Assembly: GCF_042453785.1 (NCBI RefSeq)
Contig: NC_091661.1
Span: 30,495,501-30,559,500, forward strand
Length of the DNA: 64,000 nucleotides
Source of the DNA: Malus domestica
Taxonomy: Eukaryota > Streptophyta > Magnoliopsida > Rosales > Rosaceae
Direction: 5' to 3'
This document shows, one piece after another, positions 23,732 through 34,616 of this stretch. A program made the translations under genes and the position numbers. The stretch's first letter is position 1, and the number at the start of each line of letters is the position of its first letter. The notes beneath the pieces are model-generated. The model searched no databases. It had not been told where the DNA came from and saw only the letters and a list, made by a program, of their open reading frames with translations.

Positions 23732-25750
23732 CCCCTCTCATCCTCCCGCAAGCCTCACCCCTTCACCATCCTCGTACCTGCACCACCTTCACCATCATCA
23801 ACTCGCCATCTCTCATTCTCTATCGTCGTTGCGGAACACGGAGAAAACCTGAGAAGCTCTCCGGCGGGATCCTTCCTTCTTCCTCCGGTTAGGTAAGGTT
23901 GGACTCCCTTTTAATCTGCCATGGATGATGTTGAATGTTGTGTGATGAATTTTACATGGTTTTTTCAAGGTTTTAAGGACAGGAACATCGCGATGGAAGC
24001 TCACCCATTTTCTGGCGAACCTGTGCATTTCGAGGGCATTTCCGGTCACTTCCGACCGAGTCACAGTTTTTGGAAGGTAGCAACCTCTTTCTCTCTCCTT
24101 GATTAATATTGTTGGTGCACAAAACCGCAGCTCCAACCTTCTTCTTCCTCGGCAACCAGGCCATCCGGCCTTCCCTTTTCCTCCCCCTCGGGCCTTAGCC
24201 ATTTGGGCTAGCCCATTTGGTTTTTCTTTTAGTTATTTTTTTTAAAGCCCAAAGGCTTTGGGCCAGTTTCTTTTAAAGGGCTTAAAGCCCTGTCTTTGTT
24301 TGTGAGGCCTTAAGGCTTTGTGGTGTGTGTGTGTATGTAGCCTGTGTGTGTGTGTGTGTGTGAGTTAGCGTGTGTGTGTGTGTGTACATATGCATGTCAT
24401 GCATGTGTGTGTGTGTTTGTGGTGTGTATATGTTTGGGCTTAAGCCCAAACCCCTTTCCTTCACCCTAAAGCCTTTTTAACCCAAAAACCCTAGGTTCCT
24501 AAAATTTTTTAAACCCTAAACCCATCCAATCCCAAATTCCTTATTTTATTTAGTTCAAGCCCAATCTTTTAGAAAATCCTTTTTATTTATTTATTACCAT
24601 TTTTGTGCTTAGGTAAAGTTGCTAGTGGAGAAATTTTTAATCCTTATTCGCGCGACTCTTCTACTAAGGAATATTTGTGAGTGGACCCCTTCTAAAATTT
24701 CATGATTTTATAATTTAATTGCATAAATGATTAGCATGCCTACGAATTTATGATTCGATTTATGTTAAGCTTGTTTACTGAATTTATTGAATTTGTCTCA
24801 TGTTTTTGGTGAGGAAATAAATGTTAGCCTATTTTGAGCTATATTTTAATATATCGTATTTTCTATAAAAATCATGATCTGGTAGACTATCTGATGGATG
24901 ACGATAAGATGCTAGAACATGTTTTAGAAACCTATTTTTATAGTATAGACGATGGATGACTTTATACTATGAAGTGGTTATTTCTAAGAGGCGTAACTAT
25001 TTGTGCGTACCTAGAGGACACTATGCCGCCTAGGGCGAGGATCTGGTGTTGGCATTTAGGTTGGGAGTTGGTAATCCCTAGCTACGAGCTAAGGGACATG
25101 GAGCAGGCATTGGGCCGGGAGTTGGTAATCTTTGGCTATGGGCACAAAGACCATGGAGCAGGTATTAGGCCGGGAGATATATTTATTCGGTGATCTTTCT
25201 AGCAGCACACCATGCTTACGAGACGATCTACGATACGTTTATTGTTTTGATTTCCGCGATGTTATTCCGTGATATGACTTTTGAGATATTTTTGGCATGC
25301 TAGGATTTTTATTAAATCCATCACTTATTATGCTAGTAGTTTTCATTATATATAAATTGTGGGGGTTAGTACATTGATAACTGTTTTATTATTATTATAT
25401 ATATATATATATGAACTTGGTCCACTCACCTTTGTTTTGCGCCCCCATTCAGGACTTAGGATCAAGGCACCTAATCCCGGTGTCAAGACATTTCCGCAGC
25501 AGCATCTTTGAATCCTCTCGATGTATGACCCACTTTTTTATTCATTCAATTTTATCTTAATTCTAATTAGTGATTAGGTTTAGTTGTATGCTCTAAACAC
25601 GTTCCTAAATTTTTAATTCATTGTATTTTAAATTTCTAACTCTTATTTATTTCTTATTCTTAGCTTTTGTATCAATTAATGGCTTTCGTCACCCTCGGGT
25701 GTCGGCCATCACGTGTGGTATTCGGGGAATATCAGGGTCGGGGCATGTCA
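23539..25750 (+). mobile_element. Solo LTR of a long-LTR (Gypsy-like) element nested in element B
   Basis: The ends are TGTTACAACC and GGGTCGGGGCATGTCA. The flanks are CCCTT (23534-23538) and TCCTT (25751-25755), a one-mismatch 5-base duplication that splits a repeat module of element B. It contains a CT microsatellite (23691-23732), a TG microsatellite (24320-24420) and GGAGTTGGTAATC repeats at 25055-25170. No coding interior is found. The family is suggested only by the GGTCGGGGC terminus. Confidence 0.78.
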
Positions 25751-26082
25751 TCCTTATTCTATAAAGGGGACTCCCTCACCATTATTAGAGAGAGAGCATC
25801 ACTCCTAACCCACCACTTATGTATTGAGGAGCGAACCCTTATTTTATAAAAGGGACTCCCTCACCTTCAACGCCACAAGCCGAGCTAACCAAGGCAACAT
25901 AAGCCACAAGCCGAGCAGCCTCGCAACATGTGCTACTTCTAGTTGAGCATCATTTTAGATTGAGCACCGCCTCATATCGAGTATTCAGTTCTAGACGACA
26001 TCTAGTTACTTCGGCCCACACATGGACTGAATTTCAAGTCTCCAGCCAAAAGACTCTCTTGACTGAAGACTTAGGGGACTAC

Positions 26083-26421
26083 TGTTTGTACCATACTTAG
26101 GGCCTCCGTATTTAGATCTCGTATAAATACTTGGAGGACTCAAATGTAATTATGTAATAAATGAAAGGGTAAATATGTAAAAAGGGGATGAGCCCTTATT
26201 CTATAAAAGGGCCTCCTCACCCTCACAATCCTCAAGCTCATTCTCACATACAAAGCTCTCTCTCCCTCACAATCTTCTCACAAACAGAGAAATACGATAT
26301 CAGTGTGGACGTAGTCCAAACATTGGGGTGAACCACGATACATCTTGTGTTCTTTACTTTCTTGCAAATTCACGGTCGGATTTAGGTTGTTCCAAGACCC
26401 CTCCGGTTTTGTGCACCAACA
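26083..26421 (+). repeat. 3' LTR of element B
   Basis: It mirrors 20779-21117, is preceded by a purine-rich GACTTAGGGGACTAC tract and is followed by the ATATT duplication. Confidence 0.92.
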
Positions 26422-29172
26422 ATATTAATCAAGTTGCAAGTATAAAGGACGTACTTGTCATAATTAGCTTGCCCATCAGTCTCATTATCTGAAATATATG
26501 CAGTACCTCCCTCCGCTTTGCCAGAATTTTCTCCATCACTGTAAGAAAAAAGAAGGCATATTCGTTAGCTCCTCTTGCAGTATCTCATCCATTCAGAAAA
26601 TTCCGTACTTTTTTTTGTCCCTTTGGTAAACTTGTTTCGCAAAATTCATTCATATATCACAATTTCCCGCTTAATAGAGGCATCAGAAACATGTCTCACT
26701 TCTCATATCCAAGGTCATGAGAGAGCACGACATCAGCTTCATCTTCACCAAGTGCATCTGCTATACTTCTACTTGTCCATCCTTTGTCCAGTGATTGATC
26801 AATTTCATCGTCCCCTAAACTGTTTGCCCAGTTTCTAGTTTCTTTCTTCAAATGGCCAAGCTCTTGCAATAAATACTCAGCATTAATGTAATGGCATTCT
26901 TTGCGAGTTTTCCAGAAGAGAACTTCCACAAAAAGTAGGGGTTGATATTTCATTTTTTTTAAGTATTTTTCTGACCAAACTTTTCAAAAAATCGACAATA
27001 TTTTCATACGCCTTGCATGGACATGACTTCTGCTCAGCTAGAATGTCATAGAATGTAGTGAGGAGTGACAACTGCAAAAGTTTTTCCATGAAAACTTTAG
27101 ATGAGAAATGAACTTGAAATGGCTGCTTAAAATTATATAAAGTTGATACATAAAGTTTCACCTGATACAACATCGGAGAGAGCCCCAGGTCATCACTTAT
27201 CCTTCGCAGCATGCTGACTATGTAGTGATTGGTACTCGTCGAGTTACTCTTATAAAACTTAAGCAACCAACACAACTTCTGGATGATGCTGTGGCTTGCA
27301 AAAGCAGAAATCAAAGTTGACACCTTAAAATCAACTTCATCAGTTGCAGCTACCTGCTCATCAGCAGAAGAATCGCCTGTGCTATAACCAAGATCACCTT
27401 TAGCATAATCAGAATCTCTGCGATCGATCTGTGCCAGACTGTCTTCAATTTTTTCTGTCTCCAACAAAGATATTTTGCATTCATCAGGCTGATCAGGGAT
27501 AATGGTGTCTTCTTTCCCATTGGAAATTGTGTTTAGGCTTCTGTTCTCCGTCACACTCACTTCTGTTGATTGCTCTTCATTGGAGATGCCAATCTCGTTT
27601 TGAATGGTACCATGCTCTTCTAAGAGTTTATTTTCTGTTTCCTTCTCAATAGGTGTTTTCTTCTTCCTCACTTTCCTAGATTTTTTGGAAACCTTAGTCA
27701 TAAAATGAAATTGGTTTTAGTAGTGAATTTTTTTTTTTTTCCAAATGGTTTTAGTAGAGAGACAATAATATTTTCCCCCTTTCCCCCATCCAAAATTATG
27801 AATGCTACATACCCTCAAAGTTCCGCCTTCTTGAAGGTTTTCCATGAGCCGTAAAACTTTATAAACCATCTCTATCAAATCTGCAAGATCACTGACAAAG
27901 AAAACTTGTGAATATGAAATAAAGGCATTCAAACAAGAGAAAAAATGTAATTAATTTTGGAATAACTTGCTTTTGATCAAAGACAAATGGATATTAAATC
28001 TCTTTTTCTTGGTACGTGTTAGAACAGTAGTATGTTAAGGGCAGGTGTTTCTTGATGGTCAGGGAAAAGTCCTACCCTGTAGAATGCTGAAAGAAAAAAA
28101 ATCCTCTAATCTTTCGTTAAAACTCTCTGATACTGACACAACTACGAAAGAGAACCTCTCAACAGGATTTCAAGTGAAAAATCATATTTGGAAATTTAAA
28201 AAAAGTGTGCATGTGGATACAAAAAGGAAAAAAAAAAGACCTTCTGGGTTGTTTGTGAGTGTCAAATGATTTGAGTAAATTTATGAGGAAGTGAGTCATC
28301 CCCTCATCAGTCTGATCATAAAATAATTTGTAGAGAAGTATGCGAGCTGTCGGAGGCTCCTTGGAATCTGCTGGCAATATCTTAAGCACCAAATCTAGCA
28401 TGCGAATCTGGAAGAAAAATAAATTAGTTAAGAAGCATGTTGCAAGGGCATGATTAAAATACAGCTTTTGAGATATGGCAACTTAAAATATGTCCTTCTA
28501 ATGGGCCCCTAAAGTGCAATTGGTCCCTTTAAAAACTATGTACTTTTTTTCATCATTCGTTACACCAATGTCCCTTGCATGGAAAGTAACTTAAGCCACA
28601 GAGAAGTGTTCTTGGAAAGTAATGAAATAATTACCATATTTTTCATGAGAGAACCAGCTGCAGACAAAAACTTGTAGTCATGTGTTTCCTTCAAGCTATC
28701 ATATGCATAACGCTATCATATGTATAGCGTTTCCTGATTGTCGTGTTTTGAAGATCTAGGTGATGCTTTTGTTAGATTGTGAGTATGAAGCATGTTTGAG
28801 GATTAGCTATAATATTGGATGAATTATTGTATGGAAAAGTCTTGGTATGGTGTTCGGATAAATCCTATTTCTTGTAGGATTATAAGTGCTTTTAGTGTTC
28901 TTTTGGGAAAAGGATTTGGATTCTGCACTGATTGATCTTGTGCACTTATTGTGTGAAAAGGTTTTGTTTTAGAGTTCCACTTTCATTCTAATAGGAGAAT
29001 GAGTTGGATTAACGCTATATATAACCTCAATCACTGCTCTTGCAAAGATTACGGCTCATCTTGTACTGAATACCTATTATTCAGAGAGCTCTCTAGTTTT
29101 GCTAAAGAGGAGAAGATTGCTTGGTTGTGAAGTTGCTATGGCTTCTTCGAGTTCAAGTTCTGTAGGTATGTT

Positions 29173-29867
29173 CAGAGGCGGAGCCACAGTGGGGTCAATG
29201 GGGTCGCACGACCCCTTGGAAGCCATGGAAATAACCTTAGAGGTCCCTTGGAGCTGCTGGTTCGACCCCTTGGAGCTGCTGGTGCGACCTCTTGGAGCTG
29301 CACACCACTTGTTCGACGGAATGTTTGAAAGAAGAAAGAAGGCAGCCTTGTTGCAGGTTGAAGAAGAAGGAGCTTGGAGCTGCACACCACTTGTTCGACG
29401 AAATGTTTGAAAGAAGAAAGAAGGCAGCCTTGCTGCAGGTTGAAGAAGAAGGAGCCCGCGCGGGCTTTTTTTTTTTTAAAACGAACCTGGGCAAAACGAC
29501 GTCGTTTTGGCCCAGGGAATTGTGAAATTGTGAATTCATGCACCCTAAATAATTTTTTTTTTTGTTGGTGCACACATTATTCTTTTTTTTTAAATTCTTT
29601 TTGAGTATTCTCCTTTTTTTTTCATTTTAACACCAATTATTTTGTTAAAAATTATTAAAAATATTTATTATTGTTCCATGCACAGATTAATCCGACACTG
29701 CATCAAACGCCCGACTAATTTAGTCAGTACTATCCGACGACTATTTATCTTATCCGACTGAAATAGTCAGTACAGTCCGAAGTACCAAACGAGGCTAAAA
29801 AAAAATTTCGCGCTACGCGCACTATCCTTATTGACCCCTCAAACATTATTTCCTGGATCCGCCACTG
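29173..29867. mobile_element. Non-autonomous hAT-like DNA transposon
   Basis: An exact 8-base target duplication, GGTATGTT, lies at 29165-29172 and 29868-29875. The inverted ends are CAGAGGCGGAGCCA and, read inversely, CAGTGGCGGATCCA. The 695-base body has a tandem 80-base repeat (around 29298-29455, word GAAAGAAGAAAGAAGGCAGC) and a palindrome around AAAACGACGTCGTTTT. It also holds the arm of another element at 29692-29794. There is no transposase. Confidence 0.9.
29692..29794 (-). repeat. Terminal arm of the 53625-54664 element family
   Basis: Read inversely, this matches 53625-53730 at about 90% (GCCTCGTTTGG, ACTGTACTGACTATTTC, AAATTAGTCGGGCGTTTG). It lies inside the hAT element, so one element carries the arm of another. 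Confidence 0.8.
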
Positions 29868-30028
29868 GGTATGTTTTCCACTGGTTTTATATTCGAGTTT
29901 ATAGTTTTGTCATTCAGTTTGATTGTTGGAGTATTGGTGATTTACTGACAGTGGCATATCAATGATCTGTGATATAGTTCTTACAGCTTTGTGTTAACAC
30001 AATTTTTTGTTTCATTAACTTGGTTCAG

Positions 30029-30163
30029 GTCCGGGGTAATGCGAATGGGTTGAGAACTCTCCCACACAGTGCTGCCTTAACTACTGTAGATTGGCACCCG
30101 ACGTTACCCATCTTCTTAACAGGATCAGCTGATAACTCTATCCGATTAACATCTTTGTCATAA
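30029..30163 (+). pseudogene. Terminal exon of a WD40-repeat protein (fragment)
   Basis: After a T-rich tract and a TTGGTTCAG acceptor, 44 codons read VRGNANGLRTLPHSAALTT, VDWHPTLPIFLTGSADNSIR, then LTSLS and a stop. The DWHP..IFLTGSADNSIR pattern is a WD40 blade. No other blades are nearby, so this is an isolated 3' exon copy carried into the TIMELESS-RLP junction. The parent gene is not identified. Confidence 0.6.
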
Positions 30164-30389
30164 ACGTTTCTGACTCTATCTCCATGTTCTCAGTGTGCCT
30201 GACGTTGAATGAAGTTCACTCAGTGTGTTTGAACTGGTTTCGTTCTGGCTTTCATCCGAGCAATGTGTCTTGTATTCGTATGCAGGTGTAAATCACGGAA
30301 CAGATTTCATAGAGCATAGCAATTCTTTGATGCACTGATCTTTTGCCTTTGGGGCTGGGAAATACCCTGTTTTATTCAACTTCATATGA

Positions 30390-31022
30390 TTCTTGTCGGA
30401 ACTATATTACACACGGCTAGGGCGCAACTTGGATAGGAGAATATCTGATTTCGATCCAGAACATTCCAAAATATTTTGACCAATTAGAATCTGAAATTCC
30501 GAATCCAAAAAATCCGAAAAAAAATCATATAGGCAGATCGGGTCCGACTGAAAATCAGTCCACACAGCATGACAGAGCAATCTATTATACACAAGCATCA
30601 TAGTTGATGACATTTTATATCACATTGCATCAGGAAAAGACAAAAAAAAAAACACACTTCTGATATTACATTGAATCTAAAAGAACGAAAGTTGAGCCAC
30701 TCGAAATTTAAGTTTTGGAATACACTTTTGCCCCAACGAGAGTTATGATATTACTCGTCATCGACTTTTTTTTTTTCCTGATGATCCTTGTGGTTCCATA
30801 TCTACAAAGTCAACAAAAAATATCTTAAAATTAAAGGTAAACAAATAAAAAGCTTAAAAATAATGTTTCGGCAGTCTTCTACCGAAATATCTCATTTAAC
30901 TTGGAAAATACAAACTAATTTAAAGGGTGGAGTTCGGAAGTATATAACGAATTAGGAGAGTAGAGCTTTACCGTTTACCTTTGAAATCTCCCCTGCAGCT
31001 TTGCCTTCACAGGCAACGTTCT
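30390..31022. other. 3' flank of RLP B
   Basis: It aligns with 8536-9178 downstream of RLP A and is non-coding. Confidence 0.7.
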
Positions 31023-33917
31023 TCACATAATCCGAGCTTTTATATCATCAATGAATCGGAAATAGGCGTATCTCCAAGACGTCTTGAGGACTAAAGTACC
31101 ACAAACACTCCAGAATCCTATGATAAATCCAAGCGCCAAGCTAACATAAAATCCCAAGCTTATGAGACCATCACTATCTTGTTTGTTCTTGTCACTTCCA
31201 CTGCCATTAGGGACTGAAGGATCTTCAGTTGTTACATCTCTCGGGCATTCTGGTGTGAGCGGTTGCCCGCAAAGTCCAAGATTTCCCGTAAATTGAGAAG
31301 CATTAAAACTTTGAAGTTGAGTACTTAGCGGAATTCTTCCTGATAAGTTGTTGTATGACAAGTCCAAGACACCAAGAAAATGTAAGCTCGAAAAACTCGG
31401 AGGGATGCTACCAGATATCTGGTTTCGGGACAAATCAAGCGATTCTAACATCTCCAGCTGACCAAAGTTGTTAGGAAGCACCCCAGTAAAATTGTTGCTT
31501 GACAGGTTCAGAGAAATCAACCTCAACAAGCTTGTTACACTTTCTGGAATATCTCCACTCAAGTTGTTGCTCGAAATGTCAATGCTTCTCAAAAGCTTAA
31601 GATTTTCGCCAAACTCAATCAATATTCCTTTCCAAACCAGTTGCACAAACCCAACTTCAGAGTTGTCCTTCACCTCGGGGGACATCGAAGAATAGGCTGT
31701 TATGTTAGGGAGGCAATGGGGCAAGGCTCCGGATAGATTGTTCTTGGAGAAGTCCAAAACATGAAGCGCAGGAAGACTGCATAGACTTAAAGGTATGCTT
31801 CCATAAAACTCATTCGACTTTAAGCGAAGAACCAGCAACTTTGTTAGGCTCGGGCCTATCCATGTCGGTATCTTTCCAGATAGCTTATTGGCACCGAGGT
31901 CAACAACTCTTAATTCTGTACAGTTCTCCAAAGAAGGCAATTCTCCGGAAAGTTTGTTATCCTGTAAGCGTAACAATACAACATATTTTAAGTAGCCTAA
32001 TGAGCTTGGAATTTTCCCGGACAGATTGTTCTTAGCCATGTTCAAGAAGAACAAACGTCGAAACTGCATCCAACAACTAGGAAGTTCGCCGGATAACTGA
32101 TTGTCGGAAAGGTCTAGATCATACAAGTCTGGAGCTTCTGTTTCACAAAAGTAAGATAAGGGTCCTGAAAACATGTTTTGGGAGAGACGCAGGATGGTTA
32201 CACTTGATGGAAATGGCGGAAGTGGGCCGTCCAAGAGATTAGATGACAAGTCAAAATAACGGAAGGTGCAGTTTTTTGTTGACAGATTTGGCAACTTTCC
32301 AGGGATTTGGTTCATTGATAGGTTTAACTCGAGGAAGCTGGAAGACAGATCCCAAAACTTATCAGGTATAGAATCCGAAATCTCAGCATCAGCCATGTAA
32401 AGTGAAGTAAGTTTTTTCTGAGTTTGAATCCATTTCGGAAAAGCAGGGCCAACCTTGCAAGAGGACAATCCTAGAATTTTGATTTGGAAAGGCGGATTCC
32501 AATCCGAGCTAAAGTTAAAAGACAAAGGATTATGAGAAAAATCCAAAGAGTTTAAACGGGAGAGATTGGAAAAGTGCACTTCAGTTATGACACCATTTAA
32601 AGAATTCCAAGAAAGATCTAAATCTTCGAGGCTGGAAAGTTGGCCGATACTCTCAGGAAGAGATCCGCTGAGTTGATTTTGGGAGATATATAACTGCCTT
32701 AACAACGAAAGACCTGTAAAATCAGGCAGTGATCCGGTGAACTGGTTTTGAACTAGGCTCAAGGATCTTAGCTGGGAGAGTGGCTGAAAACTTTTTGGAA
32801 GAGATCCCCTTACGTTGGTGCCATCAATGTACAACTCTTTCAAGGATGAAAATCTTGTAAGGTTGTCAGGATATGAACCCGAAAACGGGTTCCCACTTAA
32901 AGACAAGGACTCGAGGGTGTCTTGAGCACAAGACAAGTTTTCGACAGAGTCTTCAAGTCTGTCGGAAAGTGTACTTCCCTCTAAATTCAAGAACTCTAAG
33001 CTGCAAAGGTTTCGAAAGGATTTTGGTATCCCACCTTCAAGTTTGTTATATGAGAGATCAAGAGAGACGAGAGAAACCATATTTGCGAAAACATCTGGGA
33101 AGGGACCTGGAATATGATCACCAACTAAACCAATGTGAACAAGGTTGGTGCTGACATTGGCCATCCAATAAAATATCGAAAGATCAAGAATATTATATGA
33201 GAGTTCAAGGACTTCAAGAGAGTTTGAAGAATTGACAAAAGAAAACGAACTCAGTTCGACATTGGGAAGATTACACCAAGATAACTGAAGCTCAACAAGT
33301 GAAGGGAGTTTGCTTATAGATTCTGGCCAATTTACAACCTTGGAAAAATTAAGACGCGACATATTCAAGTACCTCAAGGAAGAAAGATGAGATAACCACT
33401 CAAGATTTTCAAATGTGACATGGTTCCGTGCAAGATCAAGAGTATACAAACTAGAGAGATTTCCAAGTTGGGGAGGAATTGGTCCGCTAAGATTAGCACC
33501 TGCTAGTTTGAGTTGTTCCAATCGACTCAAGGAACCGATGAACTTGGGAATTTGTCCTTGGAAATGATTGAAACTGAGGTCCAAGTAAGTTAGATATGGC
33601 AACTCAAGTAGAGAAGGAGCAATCACACCACTTAGAGGAGTTTTAACACCATATATATCAAAAGAACTGTGATAGAGATCTAGGGTGACGACATGACCTG
33701 TTTCGTTATTGCAAGCGATTCCTCTCCACTCGCAACAATCTTTGCCGGTTTCCCAAGAGGCAAGAACGTTGGACTGGTCGATGAGGCCCTGTTTGAACTG
33801 AAGCAGAGCGGTTTTTTCTGCTTGTAAGCACCTGATGTTGGAACTGATTCCAGCACCCAGACAGCATTTGGCAGATGTAAGAGCGAACAAGACAGAATAT
33901 ATGATTGTGAGCAACAT
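31023..33917 (-). CDS. LRR receptor-like protein (RLP B), HcrVf/EIX-like
   Basis: This is an intact single-exon frame of 964 residues, a near twin of RLP A. The signal peptide begins MLLTIIYSVLFALTSAKCCL, followed by the LRRNT_2 cap (DCCEWRGIACNNETG), about 25-30 LRRs, the LCGQPLTPEC cap, one membrane helix and a short basic tail. There is no kinase. Differences from RLP A cluster at LRR surface positions and in the stretch after residue 80 (YHSSFDIYGVKTPLSGVIAP against YYNYSDISNVGTPLSGVITP, one residue longer). That pattern fits divergence of recognition surfaces after duplication. A TATA box lies at the same distance as in RLP A. A membrane immune-type receptor is likely; specificity is unknown. 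Confidence 0.92.
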   Translation of the reverse strand: MLLTIIYSVLFALTSAKCCLGAGISSNIRCLQAEKTALLQFKQGLIDQSNVLASWETGKDCCEWRGIACNNETGHVVTLDLYHSSFDIYGVKTPLSGVIAPSLLELPYLTYLDLSFNHFQGQIPKFIGSLSRLEQLKLAGANLSGPIPPQLGNLSSLYTLDLARNHVTFENLEWLSHLSSLRYLNMSRLNFSKVVNWPESISKLPSLVELQLSWCNLPNVELSSFSFVNSSNSLEVLELSYNILDLSIFYWMANVSTNLVHIGLVGDHIPGPFPDVFANMVSLVSLDLSYNKLEGGIPKSFRNLCSLEFLNLEGSTLSDRLEDSVENLSCAQDTLESLSLSGNPFSGSYPDNLTRFSSLKELYIDGTNVRGSLPKSFQPLSQLRSLSLVQNQFTGSLPDFTGLSLLRQLYISQNQLSGSLPESIGQLSSLEDLDLSWNSLNGVITEVHFSNLSRLNSLDFSHNPLSFNFSSDWNPPFQIKILGLSSCKVGPAFPKWIQTQKKLTSLYMADAEISDSIPDKFWDLSSSFLELNLSMNQIPGKLPNLSTKNCTFRYFDLSSNLLDGPLPPFPSSVTILRLSQNMFSGPLSYFCETEAPDLYDLDLSDNQLSGELPSCWMQFRRLFFLNMAKNNLSGKIPSSLGYLKYVVLLRLQDNKLSGELPSLENCTELRVVDLGANKLSGKIPTWIGPSLTKLLVLRLKSNEFYGSIPLSLCSLPALHVLDFSKNNLSGALPHCLPNITAYSSMSPEVKDNSEVGFVQLVWKGILIEFGENLKLLRSIDISSNNLSGDIPESVTSLLRLISLNLSSNNFTGVLPNNFGQLEMLESLDLSRNQISGSIPPSFSSLHFLGVLDLSYNNLSGRIPLSTQLQSFNASQFTGNLGLCGQPLTPECPRDVTTEDPSVPNGSGSDKNKQDSDGLISLGFYVSLALGFIIGFWSVCGTLVLKTSWRYAYFRFIDDIKARIM

Positions 33918-33978
33918 GGTACGTGAAATGGTGAATGGAATTGTATGTGGATTTGGGAGCGAAAAGCAAGAGATGTTG

Positions 33979-33985
33979 CTTTATA
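33979..33985 (-). promoter_or_regulatory. TATA box of RLP B
   Basis: TATAAAG on the minus strand about 62 bases upstream of the start, in the same context as in RLP A. Confidence 0.6.
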
Positions 33986-34094
33986 GATCGATCCTTCGTT
34001 GTCGTTCTGTGGACGTTGAGAAAAACAAATCAAAGAGGAGGAAAAGTGGTAGAGAAAAGGAGGGAAAGAGGTAAAGAAAGAGAAATGGGGATGA

Positions 34095-34235
34095 GGATCC
34101 CCCTCCGGATCCTAGTATACCATCCGTTCATGGAAAATCATGCAGCTAGAAATCATTAGATATTGTTCGTGTTTAATTTTAAATAAATAATTTTAAATAA
34201 TTTATGACCGCACGATATACGAAAAAATCCTTCAC
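34095..34235. repeat. MITE-like palindromic repeat (copy d)
   Basis: It carries GTTTAATTTTAAATAAAT with flanking CACGATATACGA, equivalent to copy a upstream of RLP A. It was therefore present before the block duplicated. Confidence 0.55.
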
Positions 34236-34616
34236 GTCCGAGAAAATGATGGAAAATGGTAGAGAAAAATTGGAAAAGGAGATTGGAATAAAAAAGTACG
34301 GTGGTGGGGGCATGGACTGGAGAAAGACTTCATACGTGAAGGAAGGGAAAGCAAGAAGAAAGAATGGTGGTGGAGCATGGATTGGAGAAAGACTTAATAC
34401 GTGAAGGAAGGGAAAGGAAGAAGAAAATATGGCTACTCCGAGGACATAGGCAAATTTGACTGAACCTCGTAAATATTGTATCCTATTTACATTTTCTTAC
34501 CGTTGATTATATTTCGTGTAGCCTGCGCAAAATCTATTCCAATACAGACCATTAGAATAAGATGAACTAGAGAATTACATGAAATTGCACTTGGAATATT
34601 AAGCGACTTGGAACTA

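Larger units (their letters stand above)
20779..26421 (+). mobile_element. Non-autonomous LTR retroelement B with captured atpD copy
   Basis: The LTRs lie at 20779-21117 and 26083-26421, 339 bases each, starting TGTTTG and ending CAACA. They differ at about 19 positions (about 6%). Exact ATATT target duplications flank the element. It shares with element A the LTR 3' half (GTGTGGACGTAG, GGTTGTTCCAAGACC), the primer-site word TTTGGTGCCGTCTGTGGGAA and the CCGAGC-rich 3' interior, so A and B belong to one family. The interior has no recognisable gag-pol. It carries an antisense ATP synthase delta copy (21616-22178), a hairpin minisatellite, tandem promoter-like modules and a nested solo LTR at 23539-25750. 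It is a dead copy. Confidence 0.92.
14861..28715 (-). pseudogene. TIMELESS copy 2, 5'-truncated and interrupted by LTR elements
   Basis: This copy aligns nearly base for base with 35077-39440 of the complete gene: C-terminal exon at 14861-15112, repeat-motif exons at 19700-20460, central acidic exon at 26700-27701. It begins abruptly inside an exon at 28715, so the N-terminal half (equivalent to 39440-42258) and the promoter are missing. One T more in a homopolymer near 26952-26959 shifts the frame relative to the complete copy. The host sequence is split by elements at 15607-18997, 19177-19686 and 20779-26421. The high identity to the complete copy says the duplication is recent. It is a pseudogene. 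Confidence 0.92.
28716..30389. other. Junction zone between TIMELESS copy 2 and RLP B
   Basis: Bases 28716-28766 and 30331-30356 match one continuous stretch at 2790-2866. About 1.56 kb between them (28767-30330) is therefore an insertion, bracketed by the word TGATGC. The insertion holds AT-rich LTR-like sequence (28770-29160), a hAT element (29173-29867) and a WD40 exon (30029-30163). Its outer ends could not be assigned to a family. Confidence 0.55.

Noticed and set aside
23561-23896. 111-codon open frame
   Set aside because: A CT-microsatellite translation (Leu/Ser runs) within the nested solo LTR leader.
29099-29604. Several overlapping open frames with repeated ELHTTCSTECLKEERRQPCC-like text
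   Set aside because: They come from the tandem 80-base repeat inside the non-coding hAT element.
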